Origin: Bog-159 sp963738345
Lineage (GTDB): Bacteria > Acidobacteriota > Terriglobia > Bryobacterales > Bryobacteraceae
Direction of reading: 5' to 3'
Length of the DNA: 64,000 nucleotides
Assembly: GCA_963738345.1 (NCBI GenBank)
Contig: CAVTWI010000002.1
Span: 6,076,001-6,140,000, forward strand
Each line of letters begins with the position of its first letter. Position 1 is the first letter of the stretch. The position numbers were made by a program, and so were the translations under genes. Positions 45,114 through 54,860 of this stretch are shown in pieces. The notes beneath the pieces were generated by a model. The model had not been told where the DNA came from. It did not search any database and worked only from the letters and a program-made list of their open reading frames with translations.

Positions 45114-47250
45114 ATGCAACATATGCAAATCAGAGCGCGCCTCTTTGCCTGTCTGTTTCTTCTTGCTTTTCCGTGCCTCGCCAAGCGCCCCATCACCCAG
45201 ACGGACCTGTACGCCTTCCGTTGGATCGCATCGCCTCAAATCTCTCCCGACGGCACAAAGGTCGTGTACACCCTGGTCACTGTAAACTCCAAACACGACA
45301 ACTACGAAACTCAACTCTGGATCATCCCAGCGGCCGGCGGCACGCCCCGCCCTTTGACCGCGGGCCCGCATGATTCCACCGCCCGCTGGTCGCCAGACGG
45401 CCGTACGCTCGCCTTCCTGCGCACGCCCGATCAGAAGGACAAAGACGGCAAACCTCAGCCCGCGCAAATCTACCTGCTCTCGATGGATGGCGGCGAAGCC
45501 CGCCCCCTCACCGACCTTCCCAAAGGCGCCGCTGATCCGGTCTGGTCACCCGACGGACACTCCATCGCTTTCTCCTCCACCACGCTCCCCAAAGACTTCG
45601 AGAAGAAAAATGACGGCGCGGTTGAGGAATCCGATGTGCGTGTTATCGTGAAGGCCGCCTATCGCGTGAACGGCGAAGGCTACCTCGAGCCCGGCCGCCC
45701 CAGTCACATCTGGATCACTCCCGTTCCAAAGACCGCTTCCTCATTCGAAAAGGCCAAGCAGATCACCAGCGGCGAATTCGACGAGTCCGGCATACTCTGG
45801 GCGCGCGACGGTTCCAAAATCTACTTCACTTCCAATCGCGTCCACGAAGATTATTACGAACCGCCCCATGAAGAGGTTTACTCCGTTCCCGCCGCCGGAG
45901 GCGCGATTGCCAAAGTCGCCGCCATCGACGGTGCCATCCATGCCCTCTCGCTCAGTCCCGACGGCCGCCGCATCGCCTTCATCGGCTCCCTTAACGCCGG
46001 CCCCGGCATCGTGCAGCGCTCCTACAGCCAGCCCGATCTCTTCGTCACCGCAACCGATCCCGGAGCAACACCCCGCAACCTCACCGCCTCCTACGATTTC
46101 GATATCGGCGGCGGAGTCGGCGGCGACCAGGCCCCCCCCGCGGTGGCGGCGGCTCTAGCCCTTTCTGGACCGCGGATGGCCGCGCCATCATCGTCGATTC
46201 CGCCGAGGAAGGCCGCGCCAATCTGCAGCGCATCGATGCCGACACCGGCAAAGTCGAGCCCCTAACGACCGGCGATCACGAATCTCTTCTCCTACAGCGC
46301 CTCCGCCGGCGGTTCGAAAGCCGCGGTGCTGATCTCCACCCCCACCAACATCGGCGACCTTTACCTCCTCGACACCGCCTCCGGCCATCTCGACCGCCTC
46401 ACGCACATCAACGACGAACTCTTCGCCGGACTCAACCTCACCGAACCCGAAATGATCTGGTACAAGAGCTTCGACGGCCGCCGCATCCAGGCATGGGTGC
46501 AACGTCCGCCCGATTTCACTGCCAGCAAGAAGTATCCGCTGATCCTCGACATCCACGGCGGACCGCACTCCGCCTACGGCTACACTTTCGATCACGAATT
46601 CCAGTGGATGGCGGCCAAGGGCTACGTCGTGCTCTATCCCAATCCGCGCGGCAGCACCAGCTACGGCCAGGATTTCGGCAACATCATTCAATACGCCTAT
46701 CCCGGCGACGATTACAAAGACCTGATGGCCGGCGTCGACGAACTCGTCGCGCGCGGCTGGGTGGATCCCGATAAGCTCGGCGTCACCGGCGGCAGCGGCG
46801 GTGGCGTCCTCACCAATTGGACCATCGGCCACACCACCCGCTTCAAAGCCGCCGTCTCGCAGCGCTCCATCGCCGACTGGCGCGACTTCTGGTATACCGC
46901 CGATTTCACGCTCTTCACGCCCTTCTGGTTCCGCGGCGCGCCCTGGGAGCAGGAAGCCGATTTCAAAGCCCGCTCACCCATCACCTACGTCGACAAGATC
47001 ACTACGCCGCTGATGCTGATCGAGGGCGAGTCCGACTTACCGCACCCCCCCCGGCGCCGGCGGCGAACAGATGTTCCGCGCCCTGAAGTATCTGCACAAA
47101 CCCGTGGTGATGGTGCGCTTCCCCGGCGAATCGCACGAACTCTCGCGCTCCGGCAAACCCGTGCACCGCGTCGAGCGCCTGCAACACATCGTCGCCTGGT
47201 TCGACAAGTACCTCGACGCCGCGGACATCCATGCCTACGACATTAACTAG
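45114..47250 (+). pseudogene. S9-family prolyl-oligopeptidase-like peptidase (frameshifted as read)
   Basis: A signal peptide (FACLFLLAFPCLA), an N-terminal WD40-like propeller (ISPDGTKVVYTL, WSPDGRTLAFL, WSPDGHSIAFSS, LSPDGRRIAFIG) and a C-terminal hydrolase with the elbow GVTGGSGGGVLTNW, the Asp region in EGESDL and the His in FPGESHELSRSG. Three indels break it: in the C8 run near 46131, near 46272, and near 47040 (TTACCGCACC). Restored, it ends at 47250. The main open pieces are 44802-46265 and 46326-47246. Start at 45114 or 45123. It would cleave peptides in the periplasm. Two of the three breaks sit at or beside long C runs, pointing to read error. Confidence 0.8.
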
Positions 47251-47306
47251 GGCGCTTGACCTAACCTTCCGCTTCTGGCATAGTCTAACTATGTCAGGAG
47301 GACGGA

Positions 47307-49948
47307 ATGGGTGAGCTATGGCGCCGGCTGCGGTATTTGGTGAACCGCAGGCAACAGGAACAGGATCTGGCCGACGAGATGCGCCTGCATCACGACCTGA
47401 TCGCGCAGAAGCCCGGCCGGTCGCTCGGGAACGTCGCCCGGCTCCACGAATCCAGCCGGTCTGTCTGGATCTGGCCGTTCCTCGAGACACTCGCGCAGGA
47501 TGCGCGTTACGCGCTCCGAACCCTTCGCACGAATCCCGGCTTCGCCGCCACAGCGGTACTTTCGTTAGCGCTTGGAATCGGCGCCAATACGGCCATCTTT
47601 AGCATCCTCAATGCGGTGATGCTGCGTTCCCTGCCCGTCGAGGATCCCCACCGCCTGGTACAGGTGGAGGTCCCGCCGCAAAACAACGTGTTCACCAATC
47701 CCATTTGGGAACACGTGCGCGACAACCAACAGGCCTTCTCTGGAACCCTGGCCTTCAGCGGCGACCGCTTCGATCTTTCCGCTGGCGGCGAAAGCCACTT
47801 CGCCGAAGGGTTGTGGGTAAGCGGCGATTACTTCCGCGTTCTCGGCGTACCCGCCATGCGCGGCCGCGTCTTCACCACGGATGACGATCTTCACGGTGGC
47901 GGCCACTCCGGACCCGTCGCGGTCATCAGTTACGCCTTCTGGAAACGGCACTATCGCCGGCGATCCCGACATCGTCGGCAAAACCGTCCGGCTCAACCGT
48001 CACCTCTTCACCATCACCGGCGTCACCCCGCCCTGGTTCCAGGGCCTGGATGTGGATAGACCCTACGACGTCGCCATCCCCATCGGATGCGAGCCCATCC
48101 TGCATACCGATCAGAGCGCGCTCGCGCAGCGAAGTTGGTGGTGGCTGCGCATTTTAGGGCGCCTCGCGCCAGGCGAAAGCATCGAGCAGGCCAGCGCAAA
48201 AATGAAAGCGATGGCGCCGGAACTCAATCGCGCCACGCTTCCTGGATTGGGACGCCGAAAACCAGCGCGAATACCTGCAGCGCTCGCTCGCCCTACGCCC
48301 TGCCGCCGACGGGCTTCTCCGATACCGGCAGACGGTACAGCACGGCGCTTTTCACATTGATGGTGGTCGTCGGTCTGGTGCTCGTCATCTCTTGCGCCAA
48401 TATCGCCAACCTGCTGCTAGCCCGCGCCGCCGCCCGCCAGCGCGAGATCTCCATCCGCATGGCCATCGGTGCGGCGCGACGCCGTGTCATGCGCCAACTC
48501 ATGTCCGAGAGCCTGCTGCTTTCCGCGCTGGGCGCTCTCGGAGGCTTGCTGTTTGCAGTATGGGGAAGCCGCCTGCTGGTGCGCTTCCTCTCCAAACCGG
48601 CAGCCCGCTGCAACTCGATACATCGCCCGACTTGCGTGTACTGGCCTTCACCATGGGAGTCGCCGTACTCACCGGACTCCTGTTCGGCCTGGCTCCCGCC
48701 CTGCGCGCCACCAGCGTTTCGCCCAACCATGTTTTGAAAGAGCACGCCCGCGGCATGGTCTCGGGACGCTTCGGTCTTGGCCGCGCCTTGGTCACGGGAC
48801 AGGTGGCACTCTCCCTGATGCTCTTGGTGGGCGCGGGTCTGTTCCTCGGCACTTTCCATAATCTCTTAGGTACCGACCTTGGCTTCAGCCACCACAACGT
48901 CTTGCTGGTGCGGGCCGCCACCATGGCCTCCAACATTCCCAAAGTGCAGCGGCCGCGGGTCTACCGCGAAATCGTGGACCGCCTGCGCGCCATCCCGGGC
49001 GTGTCCTCGGCTTCCAGTTCCGTGCTCACGCCAATTAGCGGCGCGACATGGAATAACTACGTGTACCCCGGAGGGCTACACCTCGAAAGGTCAGGACGAT
49101 ACGCTGATGTACTTCAATCGCGTCTCGCCCGGATACTTCTCCACCATGCGCACCCCTATTCTGTTGGGCCGCGATTTCTCCATGCATGATGATGCCGCCG
49201 CGCCCAGCGTGATAGTGATTACCGAATCGGCCGCCCGGCGCTTCTTCGGATCCGCCAATGCCCTCGGCAAGATCATCCGCGCCGAGACGGCGCCGCATAA
49301 AGAGGGCGTCTTCCAGGTGATTGGCGTGGTCAAGGATATCAAGTACGAGCAGGTCGACGAAAAGACCCTTATGTCGGCTTTCGTGGCATCGGAACAGGAT
49401 ACCGAGCCATTTTCCGATGTCACGTTCGAGGTCCGGTCGCGAGCCCCCGTGGAGGCGTTCGTCCCCGCCGTCCGCGCGGCCATTGGGGAGGTGAATCGCG
49501 GTATTTCGCTCGAGTTCCGCAACTTCGAGACCCAAATAGACGATTCCCTGTTGCAGGCCCGAATGGTCGCGTTACTATCGGCCTTCTTCGGCGGCTGGCG
49601 CTGCTGCTGGCGATGATCGGCCTGTATGGAGTGACCGCATACGGCGTCGCGCGGCGGCAGTCGGAGATCGGTATCCGCATGGCGCTGGGCGCGCAGCCAG
49701 GCTCGGTGGTGTGGCTGGTGTTGCGTGAAGTGGCGGTCGATGCTGTGCCATGGGCACAGTCTCGGCTTGGGGGCATCGCTGGCCGCCGGGCGCTTGGTGG
49801 CAGTCTGCTATATGGTATGAAACCATATGACGCCGCGCCACTCGCCCTCGCTGCCGTGGTGTTGGGAATCGCGACCGGAATCGCCGCGTATTTGCCGGCG
49901 CATCGTGCGGCGCGTCTCGATCCGATGACCGCGTTACGCGAGGAGTAG
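47307..49948 (+). pseudogene. second ADOP permease, broken by at least six indels as read
   Basis: AGGAGG at 47296-47301 precedes the ATG. The N-terminal prefix (LWRRLRYLVNRRQQEQDLADEMRLHHDL) is the ADOP-specific cytoplasmic prefix, followed by RYALRTLRTNPGFAATAVLSLALGIGANTAIFS, the periplasmic domain, the FtsX block (ISCANIANLLLARAAARQREISIRMAIGA), the second anchor, and the last block (YGVARRQSEIGIRMALGA ... LDPMTALREE). Frames change near 47945, 48245, 48600, 49080 and 49590, and twice around 49740-49800. All domains can be recovered, so the organism may have an intact gene. It follows the S9 peptidase in the same direction. Confidence 0.8.
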
Positions 49949-50228
49949 GTTAACCGCGAACGCAGGTGAACTGCGCTCTTCGAGAACGGTGAGCCGATGA
50001 TCGATCGCCATAAGCACTTTCATCACGTCAAAGCGCCCGTTCACATCGTCAAAGCGGCGGTCAATGTTGAAAGCACCGATTCACATCATCCAGTCGCCGA
50101 TTGGTGTCGTCGAACCGATGGCTGAGCTCATCAATCCGTTTATTGCTGGACCAAGCCGCCGTAAATGCTGCGATCAGAATGGTGACCATCAGCGGTAGCG
50201 CAACCTGGAAGAATGGCTGATCGATCAT
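49934..50228 (-). pseudogene. small membrane-anchored coiled-coil protein with seven-residue repeats (frameshifted)
   Basis: The start at 50228 gives MIDQPFFQVALPLMVTILIAAFTAAW, one membrane helix, then RIDELSH, RFDDTNR, RLDDVNR in register with a heptad coil. The frame stops at 50061, but one base shift near 50070 continues RRFDDVNGRFDVMKVLMAIDHRLTVLEERSSP to a stop at 49934. Such one-helix proteins with D/N-R heptads are common and of unknown role. It follows the DedA-like gene by five bases and overlaps the end of the ADOP gene on the other strand. Confidence 0.6.
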
Positions 50229-50233
50229 CGCTT

Positions 50234-50845
50234 TTATTGTGGCAGATCGGCGGAGGCGCTTTCCATGCGCGCTCTGCGCCGCTCCACCAGCACCACTACC
50301 GCATACAGTAACGCGAAGAGCGCGATGGCCCCCCCCACCAGGTGCCAGGTGTGGGCTTGAAGTAAATCGGCCCGAGCCTTCGCCCAAGACCACTCCAAGA
50401 TAGGCTTCCCCGAAATACCGGATACACCGGCCCAGCAGAATCACCGCAATAAATGTCCGCAGCGGAGTGCCGAAGGTGGCGGCCGAAATCACGAATACTT
50501 TCAGCGGCAAGCGGAATGGGCAGCATGCACGGGATGAACACCGTCAGCAACCCGTAGCGCTTGAACCATTCGCGGAACTTTCGTTTGTCGCCTGGTTGCA
50601 CTTCTTTCACAAACCGGCGCCCTCCGGCGCGCGCCCCCAGGAAGAGCGCCACGTTGCCAGTTAGTGATCCCAACACGCGCCATGGATGCAGCCAGCAGCG
50701 CGCGCGAAGGAGCTTTCACGGCCACCGCGATTACCAGCGCATCCATCGCCGAAGCCACCGGAATACCGGCCGAATCGATGAAGGCCAACACTAGTATGCC
50801 CAAGGGTCCAAATGCGATGAGAGCGGCGGTCAGCTTGGCCAGCAT
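50234..50845 (-). pseudogene. DedA/VTT-domain membrane protein (frameshifted as read)
   Basis: Pieces in three frames add up to one DedA-like protein of about 200 residues: LTAALIAFGPLGILVLAFIDSAGIPV, then GSLTGNVALFLGARAGGRRFVKE, RKFREWFKRYGLLTVFIPCMLPIPL, KVFVISAATFGTPLRTFIAVILLGR, YFGEAYLGVVLG and THLVGGAIALFALLYAVVVLVERRR-like end (TWHLVGG read), stopping at 50234. Shifts fall near 50685, 50510 and 50385. DedA proteins move or flip undecaprenyl phosphate or other lipids, which fits the last steps of a glycan-export operon. It starts nine bases after the Wzm-like gene. Confidence 0.72.
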
Positions 50846-50853
50846 GGGCGATC

Positions 50854-52086
50854 TCAGATAATATCGGCGAACGACCGGCGCAGTTTATAAAACCAGGCAT
50901 GCCCCAGAATGAAGACAGCCGCTGAAGCAATCCATAATTTCCAGAGCGAGCCCCACAGTGGCGCGTGGCCTTCCAGGAAGATGGCGCGATAGCCGCGTAC
51001 CAGCACGAACATGGGATTCTTCGTCAGCAGTGGCAGGCTCCCGCGGGCAGCGATGTCTCCGGATAACAGATGGGCGTGAGGAAGAACCACAGCGTTAGCA
51101 GGAAGCCGATCACTTGTCCCAGATCGCGCACGAATACGCCCAGCGCTCCGAGGAACCAGCAAATACCTGCCGTAAACAGGATCTGCGGCACGATCAGCGC
51201 CGGCAGCCAGACCACCGATGCAGGCACTGCCCCGTGCGCCAAGAAGACAGCCGAGAGCGAAAAGCAACAACGCGAAGACTTCCGTGACCAGCCCGGAAAC
51301 CACCAAGTTGATGGGCAAAGTCTCCACGGCGAAGACCAACTTCTTGACGAAGTTGCGATGCTCCATCATCACCGTGGGTGCGCGTCCCGCCGCCTCGCTG
51401 AAGGCCAGCCAGGGCAACATGCCGGCCAGGAAATAAAGTGCAAAGCCCGCACGGCTCGGATCCGAACCGAAGCGCGCCTTCAACACTACGCCGAAGACGA
51501 AGAAGTAAGTCAACATCAGCAGCAGTGGATTCAGAACGGTCCAGAAGATCCCGCCAAACGACCCACGATACCGGCCCAAAATGTCGCGCCGCACCATGGT
51601 GCGGATCAGGCTGAGGTTGTGCGCAATCGTGCTCACCGGCAGAGTAAAGGCGCGGCCCATAGCGCGCAGGAAGTTCTCGCGGCGAATGGTCCGCAGGGTA
51701 ACCACGCCGACGCGTTCCAGGCGCGCGCGGCCATCTTCAACGATCGCTTCCACGCGCAGGAACGGCCAACCGACGGTATAGAACCAGCAAACGTCCTCGC
51801 GCATGGGTGAGATGTACACATCGTAGCGCCCAGGCTCGGGCGGCAGAGCGAAGTGCAGATCCACCGGCACGAAGCCGCCCGGCGCCACATCGCCGGGGGG
51901 GGGATGGCGTTCACCGTCCACCACCAAGGTTCCGGTATCCGAATCGTAGATATGATAGCCGGCCGCGAAGCCTTCAGCCGGACGCCAGGCAGCGCCCGAC
52001 ACATTACGCAAGTTGAAGCGCGCGGCCACGTCCAGTTCGCCGGACAGTCGCACGTCCGGGCTTTCGTAGGCGGCCTGGACGCTCAT
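50854..52086 (-). CDS. ABC-2 polysaccharide-export permease (Wzm-like) with N-terminal beta-domain
   Basis: 410 residues. The first roughly 135 are a beta-sandwich (VRLSGELDVAARFNLRNVSG, ...PEPGRYDVYISPM, WPFLRVEAIVEDG) like the glycan-binding C-terminal domain of Wzt. Next, the permease part begins with a cytosolic helix and RRDILGRYRGSFGGIFWTVLNPLLLMLTYFFVFGVVL. Between about 51245 and 51045 the frame is wrong: the alternative frame reads PALIVPQILFTAGICWFLGALGVFVRDLGQVIGFLL, which is the expected permease core. So two compensating indels are present. No ATPase is encoded nearby. Its start overlaps the end of the upstream gene by four bases (ATGA). Confidence 0.75.
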   Translation of the reverse strand: MSVQAAYESPDVRLSGELDVAARFNLRNVSGAAWRPAEGFAAGYHIYDSDTGTLVVDGERHPPPGDVAPGGFVPVDLHFALPPEPGRYDVYISPMREDVCWFYTVGWPFLRVEAIVEDGRARLERVGVVTLRTIRRENFLRAMGRAFTLPVSTIAHNLSLIRTMVRRDILGRYRGSFGGIFWTVLNPLLLMLTYFFVFGVVLKARFGSDPSRAGFALYFLAGMLPWLAFSEAAGRAPTVMMEHRNFVKKLVFAVETLPINLVVSGLVTEVFALLLFALGCLLGARGSACIGGLAAGADRAADPVYGRYLLVPRSAGRIRARSGTSDRLPANAVVLPHAHLLSGDIAARGSLPLLTKNPMFVLVRGYRAIFLEGHAPLWGSLWKLWIASAAVFILGHAWFYKLRRSFADII

Positions 52087-54053
52087 GCGTACAACCAGTC
52101 GGGAAAACGCTCGTGGATGGGGCCAGTCTTGCGGCCGACCACGTAGATGTCATCGCCGCGCAACTCTTTGGGCAACCCAAACCGGTCCAGCAGATTCAAC
52201 ACCCACCCTTCCTCGGGCCGGGGTGTCTGCCGGAACGGACCGGTTTCGATCGACGTGACAGTGAATCCGGAGTTCTGCAAGAGCCGCTGGATCTCCTTCG
52301 GCGTGTACTCGCGATTGTGCCGCGCCTCCACCTCGCCATCGGCGCGCGGGCGGATGTAAGCGGTGAAGATACCAGGATGGTAGCCTTCGAGAATCGCCGC
52401 GATGCCATGGAGGCTAGCGATATTCGGAGTCGTCAAGACCAGGTGACCGCCCGGCTTCAAGATGCGGTTGATCTCGCTCATCATGTGCATGGGGTCTTCA
52501 GTCAGGTGCTCGATCAGTTCGCAGCATAGCACCGTCGAATAGTGGCCATCCGGGTACGGAAACTTATCTTTCTCGGCGTTGAACAGATCGATCTCGCAAT
52601 CGAACGTTTCGCCGCCGCTCGAGGTCGCACTGCGGTGATCGATTTTGCCGGCGGGTCCATAGTAGCAGCCGCGCACCTCGCCATAGCCCAATTTGGAACG
52701 CAGCGCAGGAGTGATCTGCAGATAGGCGCCCATCTCGAGGATACGGTCGTCAGGGCCACCGGGCGGCGTTATCTCGAGAGTCTTCACCAGCCGGGTTAAG
52801 TGGGTGTCGAGGTAACCGAGAGCCTCGTTGTCGGCGGCCCAACTGGTTACATATTCGGGTGGAACGGGTGCCCGCTCTTCGAGAGCGGTGGGAGCCTGAT
52901 GACTCTTGGTGGATGGCTGCGTTTCCTTCCAATCAGTCTGGGATACTACCGATTGCAGGAAGGACGCATACAGGCAGGCCACCCGGTCCCAATTGCATTC
53001 CTCATTCACATACCGGGCGGCGCGTTCTCCCATTGCGCGAGCCACGTCGGGACGCGATGTCAGTAGATTCAGATACTCGAAGATGAGATCTTCCTCGCCC
53101 TCGCCAACAGGCACTTTCAGGCAGACGTCGTCAGGAAACTCCGCGAATGCGCCGATCGCCGACACCATCACCGCTTTGCCCAATCCGAGCGCGCGGAGCA
53201 GACTGCCAGAGCTTTCGCCCACGGTCGGGAAGCGCAGGTTCAGGACGATATCGCAAGCCGCCATGTATCCGGTGAAGTCCGAAATCGGCGTGAAGCCCAT
53301 CACGCGCACGGAAGCCGTCAGGCCCAAGCTGCGAATCAGCGACTGCAGTGGAAACTCGGGATGCGGTTCACCTACCAGAATCATCTTGGCCGACGGCACC
53401 ACGCGCAGCAGCCGGCGGAATGCCCGCAGCGATTCCGCGATCCGTTTGTATGGCTTCAAGAAGCCGAAGATGCCGATGAGGGGCGTGGCTTCGTCCACGC
53501 CCAGGCGGTAGCGCCAGGCATTGCGGTCGGCTGATGGAATCCAGGCGCCGTGGGGGATGCGCGCGATGGGTCCACGGAAGCCCGCGTCGTGCATTTCGTC
53601 CACCATGAACTGGCTGTGGACGATCACCGCCCGGGCAGATTCCAGCACGCGCCGGGTCATGCGCACGCCTTCGTAATCCGGACCTACTTCGAGCGCGCGC
53701 ACACGCTTGGCGAAGGCCAAGGCCGGGGCTCCAGCGTCGTATTCGCAGGCGCGCAGGTAACCATCCCAATCGTTCCGCCGGATGGTCAGTTCCGTAATCA
53801 AGTGATGCAAGTTCGACTCATGCATCACCAGCACGCCGGGGTGTTTCAACGCCGTTTCGTAGACGAAGCTATGATACCCATTGTTCCCCAAGTGATAAAG
53901 CGCGACGTCAAACTTTGCCGGATCGAAAGGGCGGTTCGCATCGGCGAAAACCTCTAGATCCACCAGCGGTTTCAGATGCTCGATCAGGGTTTCGGAATAG
54001 TCTGCCGTTCCGCTGCGGCAGGGCGGCAGCGGAGAGAAGAACGCCACGCGCAT
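52083..54053 (-). CDS. GT4 glycosyltransferase fused to a SAM methyltransferase
   Basis: 656 residues. Residues 1-370 form a GT-B fold GT4 enzyme: the start MRVAFFSPLPPCRSGTADYS, then IVHSQFMVDEM, IGIFGFLKPYKR and the nucleotide-sugar site GESSGSLLRALGLGKAVMVS. After a short linker rich in Ser/Thr/Pro, residues 400-656 form a class I methyltransferase: DDRILEMGAYLQITP (motif I region), YSTVLCCELIEHLTEDP and EINRILKPGGHLVLTTPNIAS. One protein may add a sugar and methylate the chain, for example as a length-control cap. ATGA overlap with the permease gene; zero spacing (TGAATG) to the DUF3108 gene. Confidence 0.85.
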   Translation of the reverse strand: MRVAFFSPLPPCRSGTADYSETLIEHLKPLVDLEVFADANRPFDPAKFDVALYHLGNNGYHSFVYETALKHPGVLVMHESNLHHLITELTIRRNDWDGYLRACEYDAGAPALAFAKRVRALEVGPDYEGVRMTRRVLESARAVIVHSQFMVDEMHDAGFRGPIARIPHGAWIPSADRNAWRYRLGVDEATPLIGIFGFLKPYKRIAESLRAFRRLLRVVPSAKMILVGEPHPEFPLQSLIRSLGLTASVRVMGFTPISDFTGYMAACDIVLNLRFPTVGESSGSLLRALGLGKAVMVSAIGAFAEFPDDVCLKVPVGEGEEDLIFEYLNLLTSRPDVARAMGERAARYVNEECNWDRVACLYASFLQSVVSQTDWKETQPSTKSHQAPTALEERAPVPPEYVTSWAADNEALGYLDTHLTRLVKTLEITPPGGPDDRILEMGAYLQITPALRSKLGYGEVRGCYYGPAGKIDHRSATSSGGETFDCEIDLFNAEKDKFPYPDGHYSTVLCCELIEHLTEDPMHMMSEINRILKPGGHLVLTTPNIASLHGIAAILEGYHPGIFTAYIRPRADGEVEARHNREYTPKEIQRLLQNSGFTVTSIETGPFRQTPRPEEGWVLNLLDRFGLPKELRGDDIYVVGRKTGPIHERFPDWLYA

Positions 54054-54860
54054 TCAGCGCACAAGCTCCATCGATAACGTGCCGACAGGTAGGGGAGCCT
54101 TGATCATTAAGGGAGTGCGAGCGGCGTCGCGGTCGAAGAAGAGTTCCAGCTTGTAATCCGACGCGGGACCTTTCAGGTAGAAGTTGATGTGGTCGGCTTG
54201 GCGATGCTTCCCGCCCACCGTTACATCAGTTACTCCGGCGAACTCCATGCGCGCCGAATAGGATGCGCCGAAGAGTACGTCTTGTTGGGGGGGAACGCCA
54301 TGTCCTTGCGCCAGTTCACGCCGCGCATAGTAAACGTAGTCCAGGCCGTCGTGCGCACAGTCGTTGATCTCGATGTCAGTGTGTCCGCCGCCTTCTACCA
54401 GAGTAGTGCGAGTGGCGCTGCCGGCTTTGTAATCGAAGACCGTTTTTTCGTGAGTGCGGCGCGAGCCGTGCGTGGATTCCTTTTCGAGTTCCAGCGAACA
54501 AAAGTTGGCGTTGGCTCGGGAGCGATAGTGATCCGCGATCGCGAAGCCGGGCACGGATGCGTCCACCGAGAAATTGAACCGCCAGCCATTGTCGCCCTTC
54601 GAAGCCGTCAGGTGCGCTTCGCCGAGACTGGCGCCGCCGGGCCATTTCAGGGAATAGTTCAGGGACTCGCCGCTGCTGAGGAATTCCGCCGGCTTTGGCG
54701 GAGGAACATCTTTCGCCGCCGGGGCGTCTTTCGCGCTGGCGACCTGGGCAACCTTCGGCGGCGCGGGAGCAGCGGGCGAACTTTGCCAAGGGCTACCGGC
54801 GGCGGCCACCAGCACAAGCGATCCCAACGCCAAAGCCCACGAAACTGCTGGTTTGCTCAT
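54054..54860 (-). CDS. DUF3108-family exported protein
   Basis: 268 residues: a signal peptide (1-21), a Lys/Pro/Ala-rich linker (30-58), then the DUF3108 fold (EFLSSGESLNYSLKWPGGASLGEAHL, VFDYKAGSATRTTLVEGG, DGLDYVYYARRELAQG, HINFYLKG, KLELFFDRDAARTPLMIKAPLPVGTLSMEL). The function of the family is unknown; it often occurs next to cell-envelope genes. Its position inside the glycan operon suggests a periplasmic role in assembly or export. ATGA overlap with the upstream GT4 gene. Confidence 0.82.
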   Translation of the reverse strand: MSKPAVSWALALGSLVLVAAAGSPWQSSPAAPAPPKVAQVASAKDAPAAKDVPPPKPAEFLSSGESLNYSLKWPGGASLGEAHLTASKGDNGWRFNFSVDASVPGFAIADHYRSRANANFCSLELEKESTHGSRRTHEKTVFDYKAGSATRTTLVEGGGHTDIEINDCAHDGLDYVYYARRELAQGHGVPPQQDVLFGASYSARMEFAGVTDVTVGGKHRQADHINFYLKGPASDYKLELFFDRDAARTPLMIKAPLPVGTLSMELVR

